Source: Legionellales bacterium
GTDB lineage: Bacteria > Pseudomonadota > Gammaproteobacteria > Legionellales > Legionellaceae
Length of the DNA: 46,646 nt
Direction: 5' to 3'
NCBI GenBank assembly: GCA_020050595.1
Contig: JAGVKL010000008.1
Coordinates: 1 to 46,646 of the forward strand
This document shows positions 25,742-33,638 of this stretch, in pieces (the first letter of the stretch is position 1; each line of letters opens with the position of its first letter). The position numbers and the translations under genes were made by a program. The notes below the pieces were generated by a model, which was given only the letters and a program-made list of their open reading frames with translations, was not told the origin of the DNA and did not search any database.

Positions 25742-26571
25742 GCAGTCGGCTTCCGGCGGTCAAAGCATTCTAATAATTTAATACGGCGAGCATCGGCGTT
25801 GACTACTTTAAATTCGAAGTCATCAATCGTGATGACTTCACCGCGTTTAGGTAAGTAGCCAAAATTTGTCATGACAATACCGCCGATCGTGTCATAGATT
25901 TCATCGCTAAAATTAGCTTGTAATTGCTCATTAAAGTCTTCAATGGGCGTGTGTGCTTTTATGATATAGTGATCGCTGTCGTGTGCCTTAATATAGGCTT
26001 CCTCATCAATATCAAACTCATCTTCAATATCTCCGATGATTTGCTCAATAATATCTTCTAAGGTTACAAAGCCTGCTGTTTCCCCATATTCATCCACTAC
26101 AATCGCCATATGATTTCGGTTGTTACGGAATTCACTTAATAATAAATCCAGCCGCTTACTTTCAGGAACAAAGGCAGCCTGGCGTACAATATCCAATAGA
26201 TCATAGGAGCTATGCTCATCCTCCTGAAAACGAAGCAGATCTTTTGCGTGCAAAATACCTACTACTTCATGTTTATTATCAAGAACAGGAAAGCGGGAAT
26301 GGCCAGATTGGGCAACAATATTGATAACTTCATTAAGTCCAGCATCTTCAGAAATGTAAGTCATTTGCTGCTTAGGAAGCATGATATCCCTAACTTTCAT
26401 CTGAGATAGCAAAATCACACTTTCAATCATATTGAGCGTTTCGGTATCAATCAGAGAACGAATTTGTGCATCTCTTAATAAGCTGATTAATTGCTCTTTA
26501 TTTTGTGGCTCAACCTGCAAAAACTGCTTTAAACGGGTGAACCACGAGCTAGTATCATCTTCTTTATTCAA
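25738..26571 (-). CDS. corC: CorC/YbeX-type CBS-domain protein
   Basis: A cytoplasmic protein with two CBS domains (about residues 60-180, IMLPKQQMTYI…HSRFPVLD, then VVDEYGETAGFVTLEDI) and a C-terminal CorC_HlyC domain. It is tied to Mg2+/Co2+ homeostasis and to ribosome-linked functions with YbeY and YbeZ. The best start is TTG at 26571: AGAGGA lies 8 nt upstream and it follows the ybeY stop by one base. A farther TTG at 26616 lies well inside ybeY. This gives 277 residues (E. coli 292). It overlaps the response regulator by 4 bp. Confidence 0.9.
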   Translation of the reverse strand: MNKEDDTSSWFTRLKQFLQVEPQNKEQLISLLRDAQIRSLIDTETLNMIESVILLSQMKVRDIMLPKQQMTYISEDAGLNEVINIVAQSGHSRFPVLDNKHEVVGILHAKDLLRFQEDEHSSYDLLDIVRQAAFVPESKRLDLLLSEFRNNRNHMAIVVDEYGETAGFVTLEDIIEQIIGDIEDEFDIDEEAYIKAHDSDHYIIKAHTPIEDFNEQLQANFSDEIYDTIGGIVMTNFGYLPKRGEVITIDDFEFKVVNADARRIKLLECFDRRKPTA

Positions 26572-26572
26572 T

Positions 26573-27046
26573 CTATGCGTCCTCTTCTTTAGATTTATAT
26601 GGGTTATCAAATCCAAGTTTTGCCAGTAACCCTATTTCAATAGCTTGCATCTTTAAAGCCTCGCTTTCTTTAATATGATCATAGCCTAATAAATGCAGAA
26701 CTCCATGGATGACAATATGAGCCCAATGAGCTACTAAAGGTTTATCTTGTTCCTCGCTTTCTTGTTTTAAAACAGAAGAACAAATAATAATATCTCCTAA
26801 TAAGGGAAATTCAAGTTCTATATCGTCTGGATAGACGGCTGGGAAAGCGAGTACATTGGTGGGTTTATTTTTTTTTCGATAGGTATGGTTGAGCGTTGTG
26901 ATTTCTTTAGCGTCGACAAGACGCACGGTGAGTTCGGCTGAATCACGATAGGGCTTTATGGCCGTGGTAGCCCACTCGGTTAACATTTGATCGGTCACGG
27001 GAGGGATCTCTTGGCAAGCATGTTGAACATCAACATAATAACTCAT
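26573..27046 (-). CDS. ybeY: Endoribonuclease / rRNA maturation factor YbeY
   Basis: A zinc-dependent endoribonuclease involved in 16S rRNA 3' processing and 70S quality control. It has 157 residues (E. coli 155). The metal motif HGVLHLLGYDH (H-x3-H-x5-H) is intact; NHTYRKKNKPTNVLAFP and LLGDIIIC are the other family blocks. It overlaps phoH by 4 bp (ATGA) and precedes corC, the standard ybeZ-ybeY-ybeX order. Confidence 0.95.
   Translation of the reverse strand: MSYYVDVQHACQEIPPVTDQMLTEWATTAIKPYRDSAELTVRLVDAKEITTLNHTYRKKNKPTNVLAFPAVYPDDIELEFPLLGDIIICSSVLKQESEEQDKPLVAHWAHIVIHGVLHLLGYDHIKESEALKMQAIEIGLLAKLGFDNPYKSKEEDA
26580..26585 (-). promoter_or_regulatory. Ribosome site that selects a TTG start for corC
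   Basis: AGAGGA on the minus strand, 8 nt before TTG 26571, inside the last codons of ybeY. It is consistent with translational coupling. Confidence 0.55.
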
Positions 27047-27990
27047 TTTTTCTTTTCCTTGGCATCATAACAATCAATAATCCGAGCGACTAAGGGGTGT
27101 CTTACGACTTCGCGGCTGGTGAAGTAGTGAGTATTAATTTCGTCGATGTTTTCGAATAATTTTACAGCATGAGCTAAGCCTGAATCCGTGCCTTTGGGTA
27201 AATCAATTTGTGTCATATCACCCGTTACTACCGTTTTAGAGCCAAATCCAATACGGGTTAAGAACATTTTCATTTGTGGAATGGTGGTATTTTGCGCCTC
27301 GTCAAGAATAATAAAGGCTTCATTTAAGGTTCTACCTCGCATGAATGCTAAGGGTAAAACTTCTATCACATCACTTTGCAACAGTTTTTGTGCTTCTTTA
27401 AATCCTATCATTTCATAGAGTGCATCATAGATAGGACGAAGATAGGGTAATACTTTTTCAACTAAATCACCCGGTAAAAAACCTAACTTTTCGCCTGCTT
27501 CAACGGCAGGACGGACAAAGACTAAGCGTTGAATATCCCCTCGCTCATAACACTCAATCGCTTTAGCGACAGCAAGATACGTTTTTCCTGTACCTGCAGG
27601 ACCTACAGCAAAGGTAAGATCGTAATGATCGATACTTTTTAAGTAGTCTATTTGGCGATCATTACGAGTGGTAATAGTTTTGCGGCCTAATTTAAGATGA
27701 TGTGACATGGTTTTCTCATGCGCCTCGCTGTGTAGTAATGATGAAAGCATATGGGTGTGAAGAGGTTTATTCGTTAAAGGATGTATTTTAACCAACATTC
27801 GCTTTGCTCGCGCGATATTTTTAGCCGAATGACCATAGAGCATGATTTTATTCTGTCCGGGTTTAATTTGGACATGAAAAAATTTTTCTAATAATTTAAT
27901 ATTTTGATGCAGCGAACCGCACAAGTTAGCCAGCTCGAGGGCATTGAACGTCGGAGATGTAAGTGAGTCGTTAAAAAGTGTACTGCTCAA
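27043..27990 (-). CDS. phoH: PhoH-like ATPase (YbeZ)
   Basis: An ATPase that partners YbeY in RNA metabolism. It has 315 residues. Walker A GPAGTGKTYLAVA and Walker B AFIILDEAQNTT are intact, with VRPAVEAGEKLGFLPGDL between them. The start is taken as TTG at 27990, because no ATG occurs in frame until about residue 50 while the text ELANLCGSLHQNIKLLEKFF matches the family N-terminus. First gene of the leftward operon phoH-ybeY-corC-regulator; no miaB is present upstream. Confidence 0.93.
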   Translation of the reverse strand: MSSTLFNDSLTSPTFNALELANLCGSLHQNIKLLEKFFHVQIKPGQNKIMLYGHSAKNIARAKRMLVKIHPLTNKPLHTHMLSSLLHSEAHEKTMSHHLKLGRKTITTRNDRQIDYLKSIDHYDLTFAVGPAGTGKTYLAVAKAIECYERGDIQRLVFVRPAVEAGEKLGFLPGDLVEKVLPYLRPIYDALYEMIGFKEAQKLLQSDVIEVLPLAFMRGRTLNEAFIILDEAQNTTIPQMKMFLTRIGFGSKTVVTGDMTQIDLPKGTDSGLAHAVKLFENIDEINTHYFTSREVVRHPLVARIIDCYDAKEKKK

Positions 27991-28075
27991 AATGTTTTAT
28001 AGATTGATAAATATACTATAAGGATAGTACATGAGCACGTTGTTACGCAAGTAAAAATCACTTTCACTCATCGGC

Positions 28076-28783
28076 CTAGGAAATAATCCACTCGATTTGT
28101 TCTTTCAAGTTAACATTAATATCAGATAATTCTTCTATGGTTTCATCTTCATAGATATTAGAAGCAGGGTTTTGTAATTGATGAGCTGCAATAACCTTAT
28201 CACGCTGGTGATGTAACCATGCAATTTGAGGAGCGAATAGTTGCAACATTCCTTCCACCCATTTATCAAGCGTTTGCCAATAAGGATTGTCGGTAAGCGT
28301 CAATTGGAATCGCTTCACAAAACTTGGTATGTGCTCTGCGTCATACCATATCTCAGAGGTTACCCAACGGTTAACGGTAAATAAGCGTATAGGTTGCCCA
28401 AAACGGTTCATCGCAATGGCTACGAGGTGAGTCATGGGGTTATCGATGTATTTGTCCCAATCGCTGAGCGAAGTGGGTTTTCTTCGTTTAGGAATGTGTT
28501 TATAACGTAAAAAACAGTGAAAATGTCCATGCTCATCACTTTCTTCATTTTCACGATGGCAATGATAAAAATATTGCGCTCCTGTTTGGTGATCTATCCG
28601 ATCGCCTTTTGGATAATGATTCATGCGAGCGTGGCGTTTTTGTTTTTCCAGGGTGTAATGGAGTATGTTTTTACCCTTTGACGTGGTCATTTCTTGCTGA
28701 TTAGCGAGTACTTGCTCAGCATATTTTAATAACTTAGCTTTCTGCCATCGAGTCAAAGGCGGGTGTACAAATGGTTCTAACAT
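28076..28783 (-). CDS. Uncharacterised His-rich conserved protein
   Basis: It has 235 residues with no signal peptide or membrane segment. The middle is rich in His and Cys: YFYHCHRENEESDEHGHFHC, then FLRYKH, and later THLVAIAMNRFGQPIRLFTV followed by NRWVT. The clustered His/Cys could bind metal. The pattern resembles a domain of unknown function (possibly DUF6969), but I cannot confirm that without a search. It stands alone, with a hairpin downstream of the next gene and no partners implying a pathway. Confidence 0.6.
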   Translation of the reverse strand: MLEPFVHPPLTRWQKAKLLKYAEQVLANQQEMTTSKGKNILHYTLEKQKRHARMNHYPKGDRIDHQTGAQYFYHCHRENEESDEHGHFHCFLRYKHIPKRRKPTSLSDWDKYIDNPMTHLVAIAMNRFGQPIRLFTVNRWVTSEIWYDAEHIPSFVKRFQLTLTDNPYWQTLDKWVEGMLQLFAPQIAWLHHQRDKVIAAHQLQNPASNIYEDETIEELSDINVNLKEQIEWIIS

Positions 28784-28813
28784 AGATTCTGTGTATCATA
28801 AGGATAAAAGGAT

Positions 28814-28835
28814 GCTAGCATATTGCTATGCTAGC
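28814..28835 (-). terminator. Hairpin downstream of the Cys-X-Gly peptide gene
   Basis: A 9-bp stem GCTAGCATA/TATGCTAGC with a 4-nt loop lies just beyond the stop of the 28857-29099 gene on the minus strand. It is followed by ATCCTTTTATCC, so the T-tract is weak; it may be a terminator or only a stabilising hairpin. It also lies upstream of the 28783 start. Confidence 0.4.
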
Positions 28836-28856
28836 TAATTCTCTGAGCAGGCTTGA

Positions 28857-29099
28857 TTAGCTTCCGCTGCATCCGCTGCAGTTACTGCCTGAACAACCTT
28901 TGCATCCAGAACAACCTTTGCAACCTTTACAACCTTTGCAACCCTTACATCCCTTGCAACCCTTACATCCAGTGCAACCCTTACATCCAGTGCAAGAGGA
29001 TTGTTGTGTGCTTGTGCTATCAGCATAAGCAACAGGAACAATCGCAGCAGCTGATAAGGTAGTTAATAATGCAGCAACAGCTAAAGATGTTTTTTTCAT
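28857..29099 (-). CDS. Secreted Cys-X-Gly repeat peptide, metallothionein-like
   Basis: It has 80 residues. AAGGAAG lies 6 nt before the ATG at 29099. Residues 1-26 form a signal peptide ending PVAYA. The mature part opens DSTSTQQSS and then consists of 14 Cys-X-Gly triplets, mostly Cys-Lys-Gly with Thr or Ser variants, giving regular C-x2-C spacing almost to the end. Such a peptide should bind soft metals (Cu, Zn) or be a modified metallophore precursor like HvfA, but no hvfB/hvfC-type neighbours exist here. It is coded by a near-tandem 9-bp DNA repeat, so its length may vary between strains. Confidence 0.75.
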   Translation of the reverse strand: MKKTSLAVAALLTTLSAAAIVPVAYADSTSTQQSSCTGCKGCTGCKGCKGCKGCKGCKGCKGCSGCKGCSGSNCSGCSGS

Positions 29100-29255
29100 G
29101 ATGGCTTCCTTGATCATAAGTAAAAGACTAAATAAATACTACGCAACCATCTTAGCAAAAGGTTTTAGTATCTCATAGAGTGTAAGGATAAAATTTTTAA
29201 AGTATGGTAAATTTGTCTAACGTTAGCTAATAACTCTCAAATTTAAATCCATTTT

Positions 29256-30086
29256 ATGATTGATCTCCACTGCCACAGTTCTTTTTCTGACGGGGAATTA
29301 GCCCCCGATGCATTATTGCAAAAAGCGATTGATGCTAAAGTGGCAATGCTTGCATTAACCGATCATGATACAACAGCAGGGCTTCTACCCTTACGTCAGG
29401 CTGCTACAGGGCAAGCTATTAAAATTATCAATGGTATTGAGTTAAGTGTGCGATGGAAAAAATACGATATTCATATTATTGGTCTAATGATAAACCCAGA
29501 GGCTTCAATCTTATGTGATTTAATCGTACGGCAAAATGAAAATAGAACGATTAGGGCACAGCAAATTAGCATGCATTTAAAAGACTGCGGTATTAAAGAT
29601 GCTTATCAAAAAGCAGCCGACATTGCAGGCCATGGGCGCATTAGCCGGCCTCATTTTGCTCAAGTCTTGGTTAATGAAGGCAAAGTTCCAACTATGCAGG
29701 CAGCATTTAAACACTTTTTAAGTCGAGGTCGCAAAGCCTATGTTCCTACAGCCTGGGCTAGTGTAGAGGATGTTGTTGCTGCTATTGTAGGAGCAGGAGG
29801 GCAGGCGGTTATTGCACACCCTTTGAAGTATGCATTGACTCAATCTAAGCTCCATGAGTTAATCATAGCTTTTAGAGTGGCTGGAGGCGTGGGTATCGAG
29901 GTCGTTTCGGGTGCAGCAACTGCATTGCAAGTGAATTATCTTGCAGATATTTGCCACCGTTTTAAGTTATTAGCTTCTACAGGATCGGATTATCATGGGG
30001 ATACTTATTCTTACATAACACTTGGCCGGCAACCCGCTTTACCAGTAAAATGCACGCCAATATGGCAACAATGGTTAATTGAATAG
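29256..30086 (+). CDS. rnm: RNase AM / 3',5'-nucleoside bisphosphate phosphatase (PHP domain)
   Basis: A PHP-fold metal-dependent 5'-3' exoribonuclease that matures rRNA 5' ends and also dephosphorylates pAp. It has 276 residues (E. coli 293). Metal ligands are visible in DLHCHSSFSDGELAP, LALTDHDTTAG, NGIELSV, IHIIG, AVIAHPLKY and TGSDYHGD. No clear ribosome site. It is upstream of yciO and trpS as in many gammaproteobacteria, though a 329-bp repeat-filled gap intervenes. Confidence 0.9.
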   Translation: MIDLHCHSSFSDGELAPDALLQKAIDAKVAMLALTDHDTTAGLLPLRQAATGQAIKIINGIELSVRWKKYDIHIIGLMINPEASILCDLIVRQNENRTIRAQQISMHLKDCGIKDAYQKAADIAGHGRISRPHFAQVLVNEGKVPTMQAAFKHFLSRGRKAYVPTAWASVEDVVAAIVGAGGQAVIAHPLKYALTQSKLHELIIAFRVAGGVGIEVVSGAATALQVNYLADICHRFKLLASTGSDYHGDTYSYITLGRQPALPVKCTPIWQQWLIE

Positions 30087-30121
30087 TTTAGGAGGTGCAA
30101 CTCTCATCTATCCAAATTTTC

Positions 30122-30144
30122 TGTAGGTTGGGCCTTGGCCTAAC
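30122..30144. repeat. GTAGGTTGGGCC palindromic repeat, single copy
   Basis: GTAGGTTGGGCCTTGGCCTAAC matches the left half of 20043-20100 with one change. It lies just after rnm. Confidence 0.7.
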
Positions 30145-30194
30145 GAGAACGGTTGAAGGGGAAGGCCGATTAGGGGCTGTTGACACTGGTTGAT

Positions 30195-30345
30195 TTTTCC
30201 GCTCCCTGACGGTCGCGGTTCGGATGGCTTTGTTGGGGGTCGGATGGACTTTTCCGCTCCCTGACGGTCGCGGTTTGGGGGTCGGATGGACTTTTCCGCT
30301 CCCTGACGGTCGCGGTTCGGATGGCTTTTGTTGGGGGTCGGTGCC
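30195..30345 (+). repeat. Three-unit GACGGTCGCGGTTCGG repeat array
   Basis: Units begin at 30195, 30249 and 30291 with (C)TTTTCCGCTCCCTGACGG and run 54, 42 and 55 bp, each ending in GGGGGTCGG. The middle unit lacks the GATGGCTTTGTT part. This and the palindrome above fill the gap between rnm and yciO; I see no gene in it. Confidence 0.85.
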
Positions 30346-30415
30346 TGGCTTACTCGCTTTTATTTGGATAGATGAGGGTTACACCTGTTTAGGATATTAA
30401 TTAGGGACTTTGGTT

Positions 30416-31036
30416 ATGAGTCAGTTTTTTGCAATACATCCAGATAATCCTCAGGCTCGCTTATTAAGAAAAGCAGTCACTGTTATTGAGGAGGGTGGTT
30501 TAATTGTTTATCCGACTGATTCAGGGTATGCATTGGCTTGTGCGCTAGGTAATAAATCAGCTTTAGAGCGGATTCGTCGGTTACGCCAATTAGACAGAAA
30601 CCATAATATGACGCTAGTTTGCAGTAATTTATCGCAATTAGGAACCTATGCGCGAGTAAGTAACCCTATTTTTCGTTTACTAAAAGCATTTACTCCCGGT
30701 TCGTATACCTTTATTTTGAATGCTACTAGTGAAGTCCCTCGTTTGATGTTGCATCCTAAGCGTAAAACATTAGGACTGCGGGTACCAGAAAATACCATTG
30801 CATTATTGCTACTAGAATGTTTAGATGCGCCCTTGATGAGCACCACCCTTATATTGCCGGGAGCAAGTGCTCCATTAAGCGAGCCTGAGTCTATTAAGGA
30901 TTTATTGGGTAATCAAATTGACTTAATTATTGATGGGGGAAATTGCGGTCAAGAGCCTACCACCGTTGTTGATTTAACGGGTGAGTACCCGGTTATTTTG
31001 CGTGAAGGGAAGGGGGACCCAACACCATTTAAATAA
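30416..31036 (+). CDS. yciO: YciO, Sua5/YrdC-family protein
   Basis: A relative of TsaC/Sua5 with the double-stranded-RNA-binding YrdC fold; its exact reaction is not settled. It has 206 residues. MSQFFAIHPDNPQ and IVYPTDSGYALACALGNK are almost the E. coli YciO N-terminus; TPGSYTFILNAT, KRKTLGLRVPEN and the C-terminal VDLTGEYPVILREGKGDP follow. The start is ATG 30416, not a TTG two codons earlier. trpS follows in the same direction. Confidence 0.92.
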   Translation: MSQFFAIHPDNPQARLLRKAVTVIEEGGLIVYPTDSGYALACALGNKSALERIRRLRQLDRNHNMTLVCSNLSQLGTYARVSNPIFRLLKAFTPGSYTFILNATSEVPRLMLHPKRKTLGLRVPENTIALLLLECLDAPLMSTTLILPGASAPLSEPESIKDLLGNQIDLIIDGGNCGQEPTTVVDLTGEYPVILREGKGDPTPFK

Positions 31037-31050
31037 ATAAAATGGTAGGC

Positions 31051-31071
31051 AATGTCCCTAAAGTTATCCAC
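31051..31071. repeat. Solitary half of the GGCAACGTCCCT element
   Basis: GGCAATGTCCCTAAAGTTAT(C) matches the left end of the element at 5334-5418 with one mismatch. No inverted partner is seen nearby, so this is a remnant ahead of trpS. Confidence 0.55.
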
Positions 31072-31127
31072 AACCTGAGGAGTTACATAAAATATTTGGT
31101 TTTATGGTCAACAAGACCCTACTATTT

Positions 31128-31133
31128 GAGGAG
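31128..31133 (+). promoter_or_regulatory. Ribosome site fixing the trpS start
   Basis: GAGGAG lies 4 nt before ATG 31138. It rules out the in-frame ATG at 31042, which lies in repeat DNA and has none. Confidence 0.65.
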
Positions 31134-31137
31134 TTTC

Positions 31138-32349
31138 ATGTCAGCTTTTAGCAATAATAAACGAGTTGTTTCAGGTATGCGTGTGAGCGGTCAATTGCAT
31201 CTTGGCCATTATCATGGTGTTCTGAAAAATTGGTTAAAGTTACAACATCAATACGATTGTTACTTTTTTGCTGCAGATTGGCATGGGTTAACTACTCGAT
31301 ATGATGAGCCTGGTATTCTTGAGACTCTTTTATGGGATATGATTATTGATTGGTTAGCTTGTGGCCTTAACCCTGGGTTATCGCGAATTTTTATCCAATC
31401 CTGGGTGCCAGAGCATGCCGAGTTACATTTACTTCTTTCAATGATCACGCCATTAGGTTGGTTAGAGCGGGTTCCTACGTATAAAGATCAACAAGATAAG
31501 ATACGTGATAAAGATTTATCTACGTATGGTTTTTTAGGTTATCCATTATTACAAAGCGCTGATGTATTACTTTATCGTGCTGATTTTGTACCGGTAGGAG
31601 AAGACCAAGTTGCTCATATTGAGTTAATTCGTGAAGTTGCACGTCGTTTCAATCATCTTTATGGTCGTGAGCCCAATTTTGAAGCGCAAGCACTTGAAGC
31701 GATTAAAAAAATGGGGAAGAAAACGGGAAAGCTTTACAGCGAATTGCGTAAAGCGTTTCAACAGAATGGAAGCCATGAGTCTTTAAATACAGCAAGAGCG
31801 CTCTTAGCTAACCAACATAATTTGTCAATGGGCGATCGGGAGCGATTATTAGGGTATTTAGAAGGGGAAGGGAAAATTATTCTTTCTGAGCCTCAAGTCA
31901 TGTTAACCGAGCACGCCAAGATGCCTGGCACTGATGGGCAGAAGATGTCGAAATCTTATAACAACACTATTCGTTTACGTGACACGAAAGAGCAAGTAGA
32001 GAAAAAGATATTAACGATGCCCACTGATCCTGCGCGGGTGAAGCGCACGGATCCAGGGGAGCCTGAAAAATGCCCAGTTTGGCAATTTCATAAAATATAT
32101 TCGGATGAATCCACCAAAGATTGGGTACAAAAAGGCTGTCGTTCGGCAGGTATTGGCTGTATTGAATGCAAGAGACCGGTGATTGATGCTGTCAATCGTG
32201 AATTAGAACCTATACAGACAGCCATCCAAGATTATACGGATGACTTAGGTTCGGTAAAACGCATTGTGGCTGAAGGCAGCGAGCAAGCACGGGAAGAGGC
32301 TACAAAGACTTTGGATGAGGTACGGGAAGTGATGGGGTTGGATTATTAA
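31138..32349 (+). CDS. trpS: Tryptophan--tRNA ligase, long form with Cys cluster
   Basis: Charges tRNA-Trp. It has 403 residues, longer than the E. coli enzyme (334). Class I signatures are HLGH (in RVSGQLHLGHYHG) and KMSKS (in GQKMSKSYNNT). The C-terminal part holds Cys312, Cys334, Cys341 and Cys344, spacing C-x21-C-x6-C-x2-C, one residue short of the 4Fe-4S motif described in Thermotoga maritima TrpRS. A cluster here is inference. scpA follows with an overlap of about 5 bp. Confidence 0.93.
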   Translation: MSAFSNNKRVVSGMRVSGQLHLGHYHGVLKNWLKLQHQYDCYFFAADWHGLTTRYDEPGILETLLWDMIIDWLACGLNPGLSRIFIQSWVPEHAELHLLLSMITPLGWLERVPTYKDQQDKIRDKDLSTYGFLGYPLLQSADVLLYRADFVPVGEDQVAHIELIREVARRFNHLYGREPNFEAQALEAIKKMGKKTGKLYSELRKAFQQNGSHESLNTARALLANQHNLSMGDRERLLGYLEGEGKIILSEPQVMLTEHAKMPGTDGQKMSKSYNNTIRLRDTKEQVEKKILTMPTDPARVKRTDPGEPEKCPVWQFHKIYSDESTKDWVQKGCRSAGIGCIECKRPVIDAVNRELEPIQTAIQDYTDDLGSVKRIVAEGSEQAREEATKTLDEVREVMGLDY

Positions 32350-33103
32350 AAAAGCATGCACTGAAATCCCGCAGGATTTATTTATCCCACCGGATGCCTT
32401 AGAAGTTTTATTAGATTGCTTTTCAGGGCCGCTTGATCTGCTTCTTTATTTAATTCGCAAACAGAATATCAATATTTTAGATATTCCCATGACAACGATT
32501 ACGCAGCAATACATGCAATATATAGAGCTCTTAGAGAAGCATCGTATAGAATTAGCAGCGGATTACTTAGCCATGGCGGCGTTATTGATAGAAATTAAAT
32601 CAAGGTTGCTTTTACCTGCTAATCCATCCTCAGACGAGGAAGTAGAAGAGGATCCGCGTATGGAGCTTGTGAGACGTTTACAAGCCTATGAGCAATTTAA
32701 AGAAGCAGCACTGTCTTTAGATGGCTTACCAAGATTAGAGCGGGATCTTTTTCTCGTAAAAGTAAGCAATGATGGTGTCTTGATTGAAAAAAGCTATCCT
32801 GAAGTGAGTTTACAGTCATTAGTTGAAATCATGAATGAGTTATTAGCGCGCCAGCAACTGGTTATTCACCATACCATTAGCCGGGAACCTTTGTCCGTAA
32901 ATGAACGCATGACATGGGTTTTAAATCGTTTAGCGCAATTAAAAGCCGCAGAATTTACTCAATTATTGTCTTTTCATGAGGGGCGTGCGGGCTTGGTGGT
33001 TACTTTATTAGCCATTCTTGAATTAGCAAGGCAATCGCTCTTAACCATCACCCAAGCTTCTTTTCACTCGCGCATTCATTTACAGGTTAATTACGATGGA
33101 TGA
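32345..33103 (+). CDS. scpA: Segregation and condensation protein A, non-canonical (ATT) start
   Basis: The kleisin of the SMC-ScpA-ScpB condensin. The conserved N-terminal text QDLFIPPDALEVLLDCFSG and GPLDLLLYLIRKQNINIL lies upstream of the first ATG (32489). From the last stop (TGA 32330) to 32489 the frame has no ATG, GTG or TTG. The best candidate is ATT at 32345, with GGGG at 32334-32337, giving 252 residues and a 5-bp overlap with trpS; ATT 32342 is the alternative. A start at 32489 would remove the first 48 residues, including most of the Smc-binding helix. A sequencing error cannot be excluded. Confidence 0.85.
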   Translation: MKKACTEIPQDLFIPPDALEVLLDCFSGPLDLLLYLIRKQNINILDIPMTTITQQYMQYIELLEKHRIELAADYLAMAALLIEIKSRLLLPANPSSDEEVEEDPRMELVRRLQAYEQFKEAALSLDGLPRLERDLFLVKVSNDGVLIEKSYPEVSLQSLVEIMNELLARQQLVIHHTISREPLSVNERMTWVLNRLAQLKAAEFTQLLSFHEGRAGLVVTLLAILELARQSLLTITQASFHSRIHLQVNYDG

Positions 33104-33638
33104 ATTGGAATTAAAATACGTTTTAGAAGCGTTGCTAATGAGTTATGGTGAGCCTCTGAGTATTGAAAAAATTCAAGGCACCTTTACCGGCCATGCCTCG
33201 CCATCTCTTGAGCAAATAAAAGCAGCACTTTCTGCGCTGGCGATAGATTATGAGTCTCGTGCTATTGAGCTTCAATGCTTAGCAAGCGGTTATGTTTTTC
33301 AGACGAAAAAACGATATAGTCCGTGGATAACTCGTTTATTGACTGAAAAACCTGTAAAATACTCTAATGCATTTTTAGAAGTATTAGCAATTATTGCCTA
33401 TAAACAACCAGTAACTCGGGCTGATATAGAAAATATTCGTGGTGTTGCTATTAGTAGTTCAATGTTAAAAACCTTACTTGAACGCGAATGGATACGTGTC
33501 GCAGGGTATAAGGATGTGCCTGGGAAACCTGCTTTGTATGCTACAACCAAAGCGTTCCTTGATTATTTTAATCTGCCAAGTCTTGATGAACTGCCTACAT
33601 TACATTCCACGCTTCAGAGTGAATCAATGAATGAGTGA
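33096..33638 (+). CDS. scpB: Segregation and condensation protein B
   Basis: The winged-helix partner of ScpA in the condensin complex. It has 180 residues. MDELELKYVLEALLMSYGEP is the family N-terminus; FLEVLAIIAYKQPVTRADIE and GVAISSSMLKTLLEREWIRV mark the two winged helices. It overlaps scpA by 8 bp and rluB by 8 bp, so scpA-scpB-rluB are translationally coupled. Confidence 0.95.
   Translation: MDELELKYVLEALLMSYGEPLSIEKIQGTFTGHASPSLEQIKAALSALAIDYESRAIELQCLASGYVFQTKKRYSPWITRLLTEKPVKYSNAFLEVLAIIAYKQPVTRADIENIRGVAISSSMLKTLLEREWIRVAGYKDVPGKPALYATTKAFLDYFNLPSLDELPTLHSTLQSESMNE

Noticed and set aside
26572..26616. Longer corC from a TTG at 26616
   Set aside because: It would overlap ybeY by 44 bp; TTG 26571 has AGAGGA at good spacing directly after the ybeY stop.
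28853..29062. 69-codon plus-strand frame rich in Cys, Asn and Tyr
   Set aside because: It is the antisense of the Cys-X-Gly repeat gene; the minus-strand frame has a signal peptide and ribosome site.
31042..31137. Longer trpS from an upstream ATG
   Set aside because: The extra 32 residues come partly from a repeat, and GAGGAG sits right before the ATG at 31138.
32489..33103. Taking scpA to start at the first ATG
   Set aside because: The conserved N-terminal ScpA sequence lies upstream in the same frame, so this would be a truncated call.
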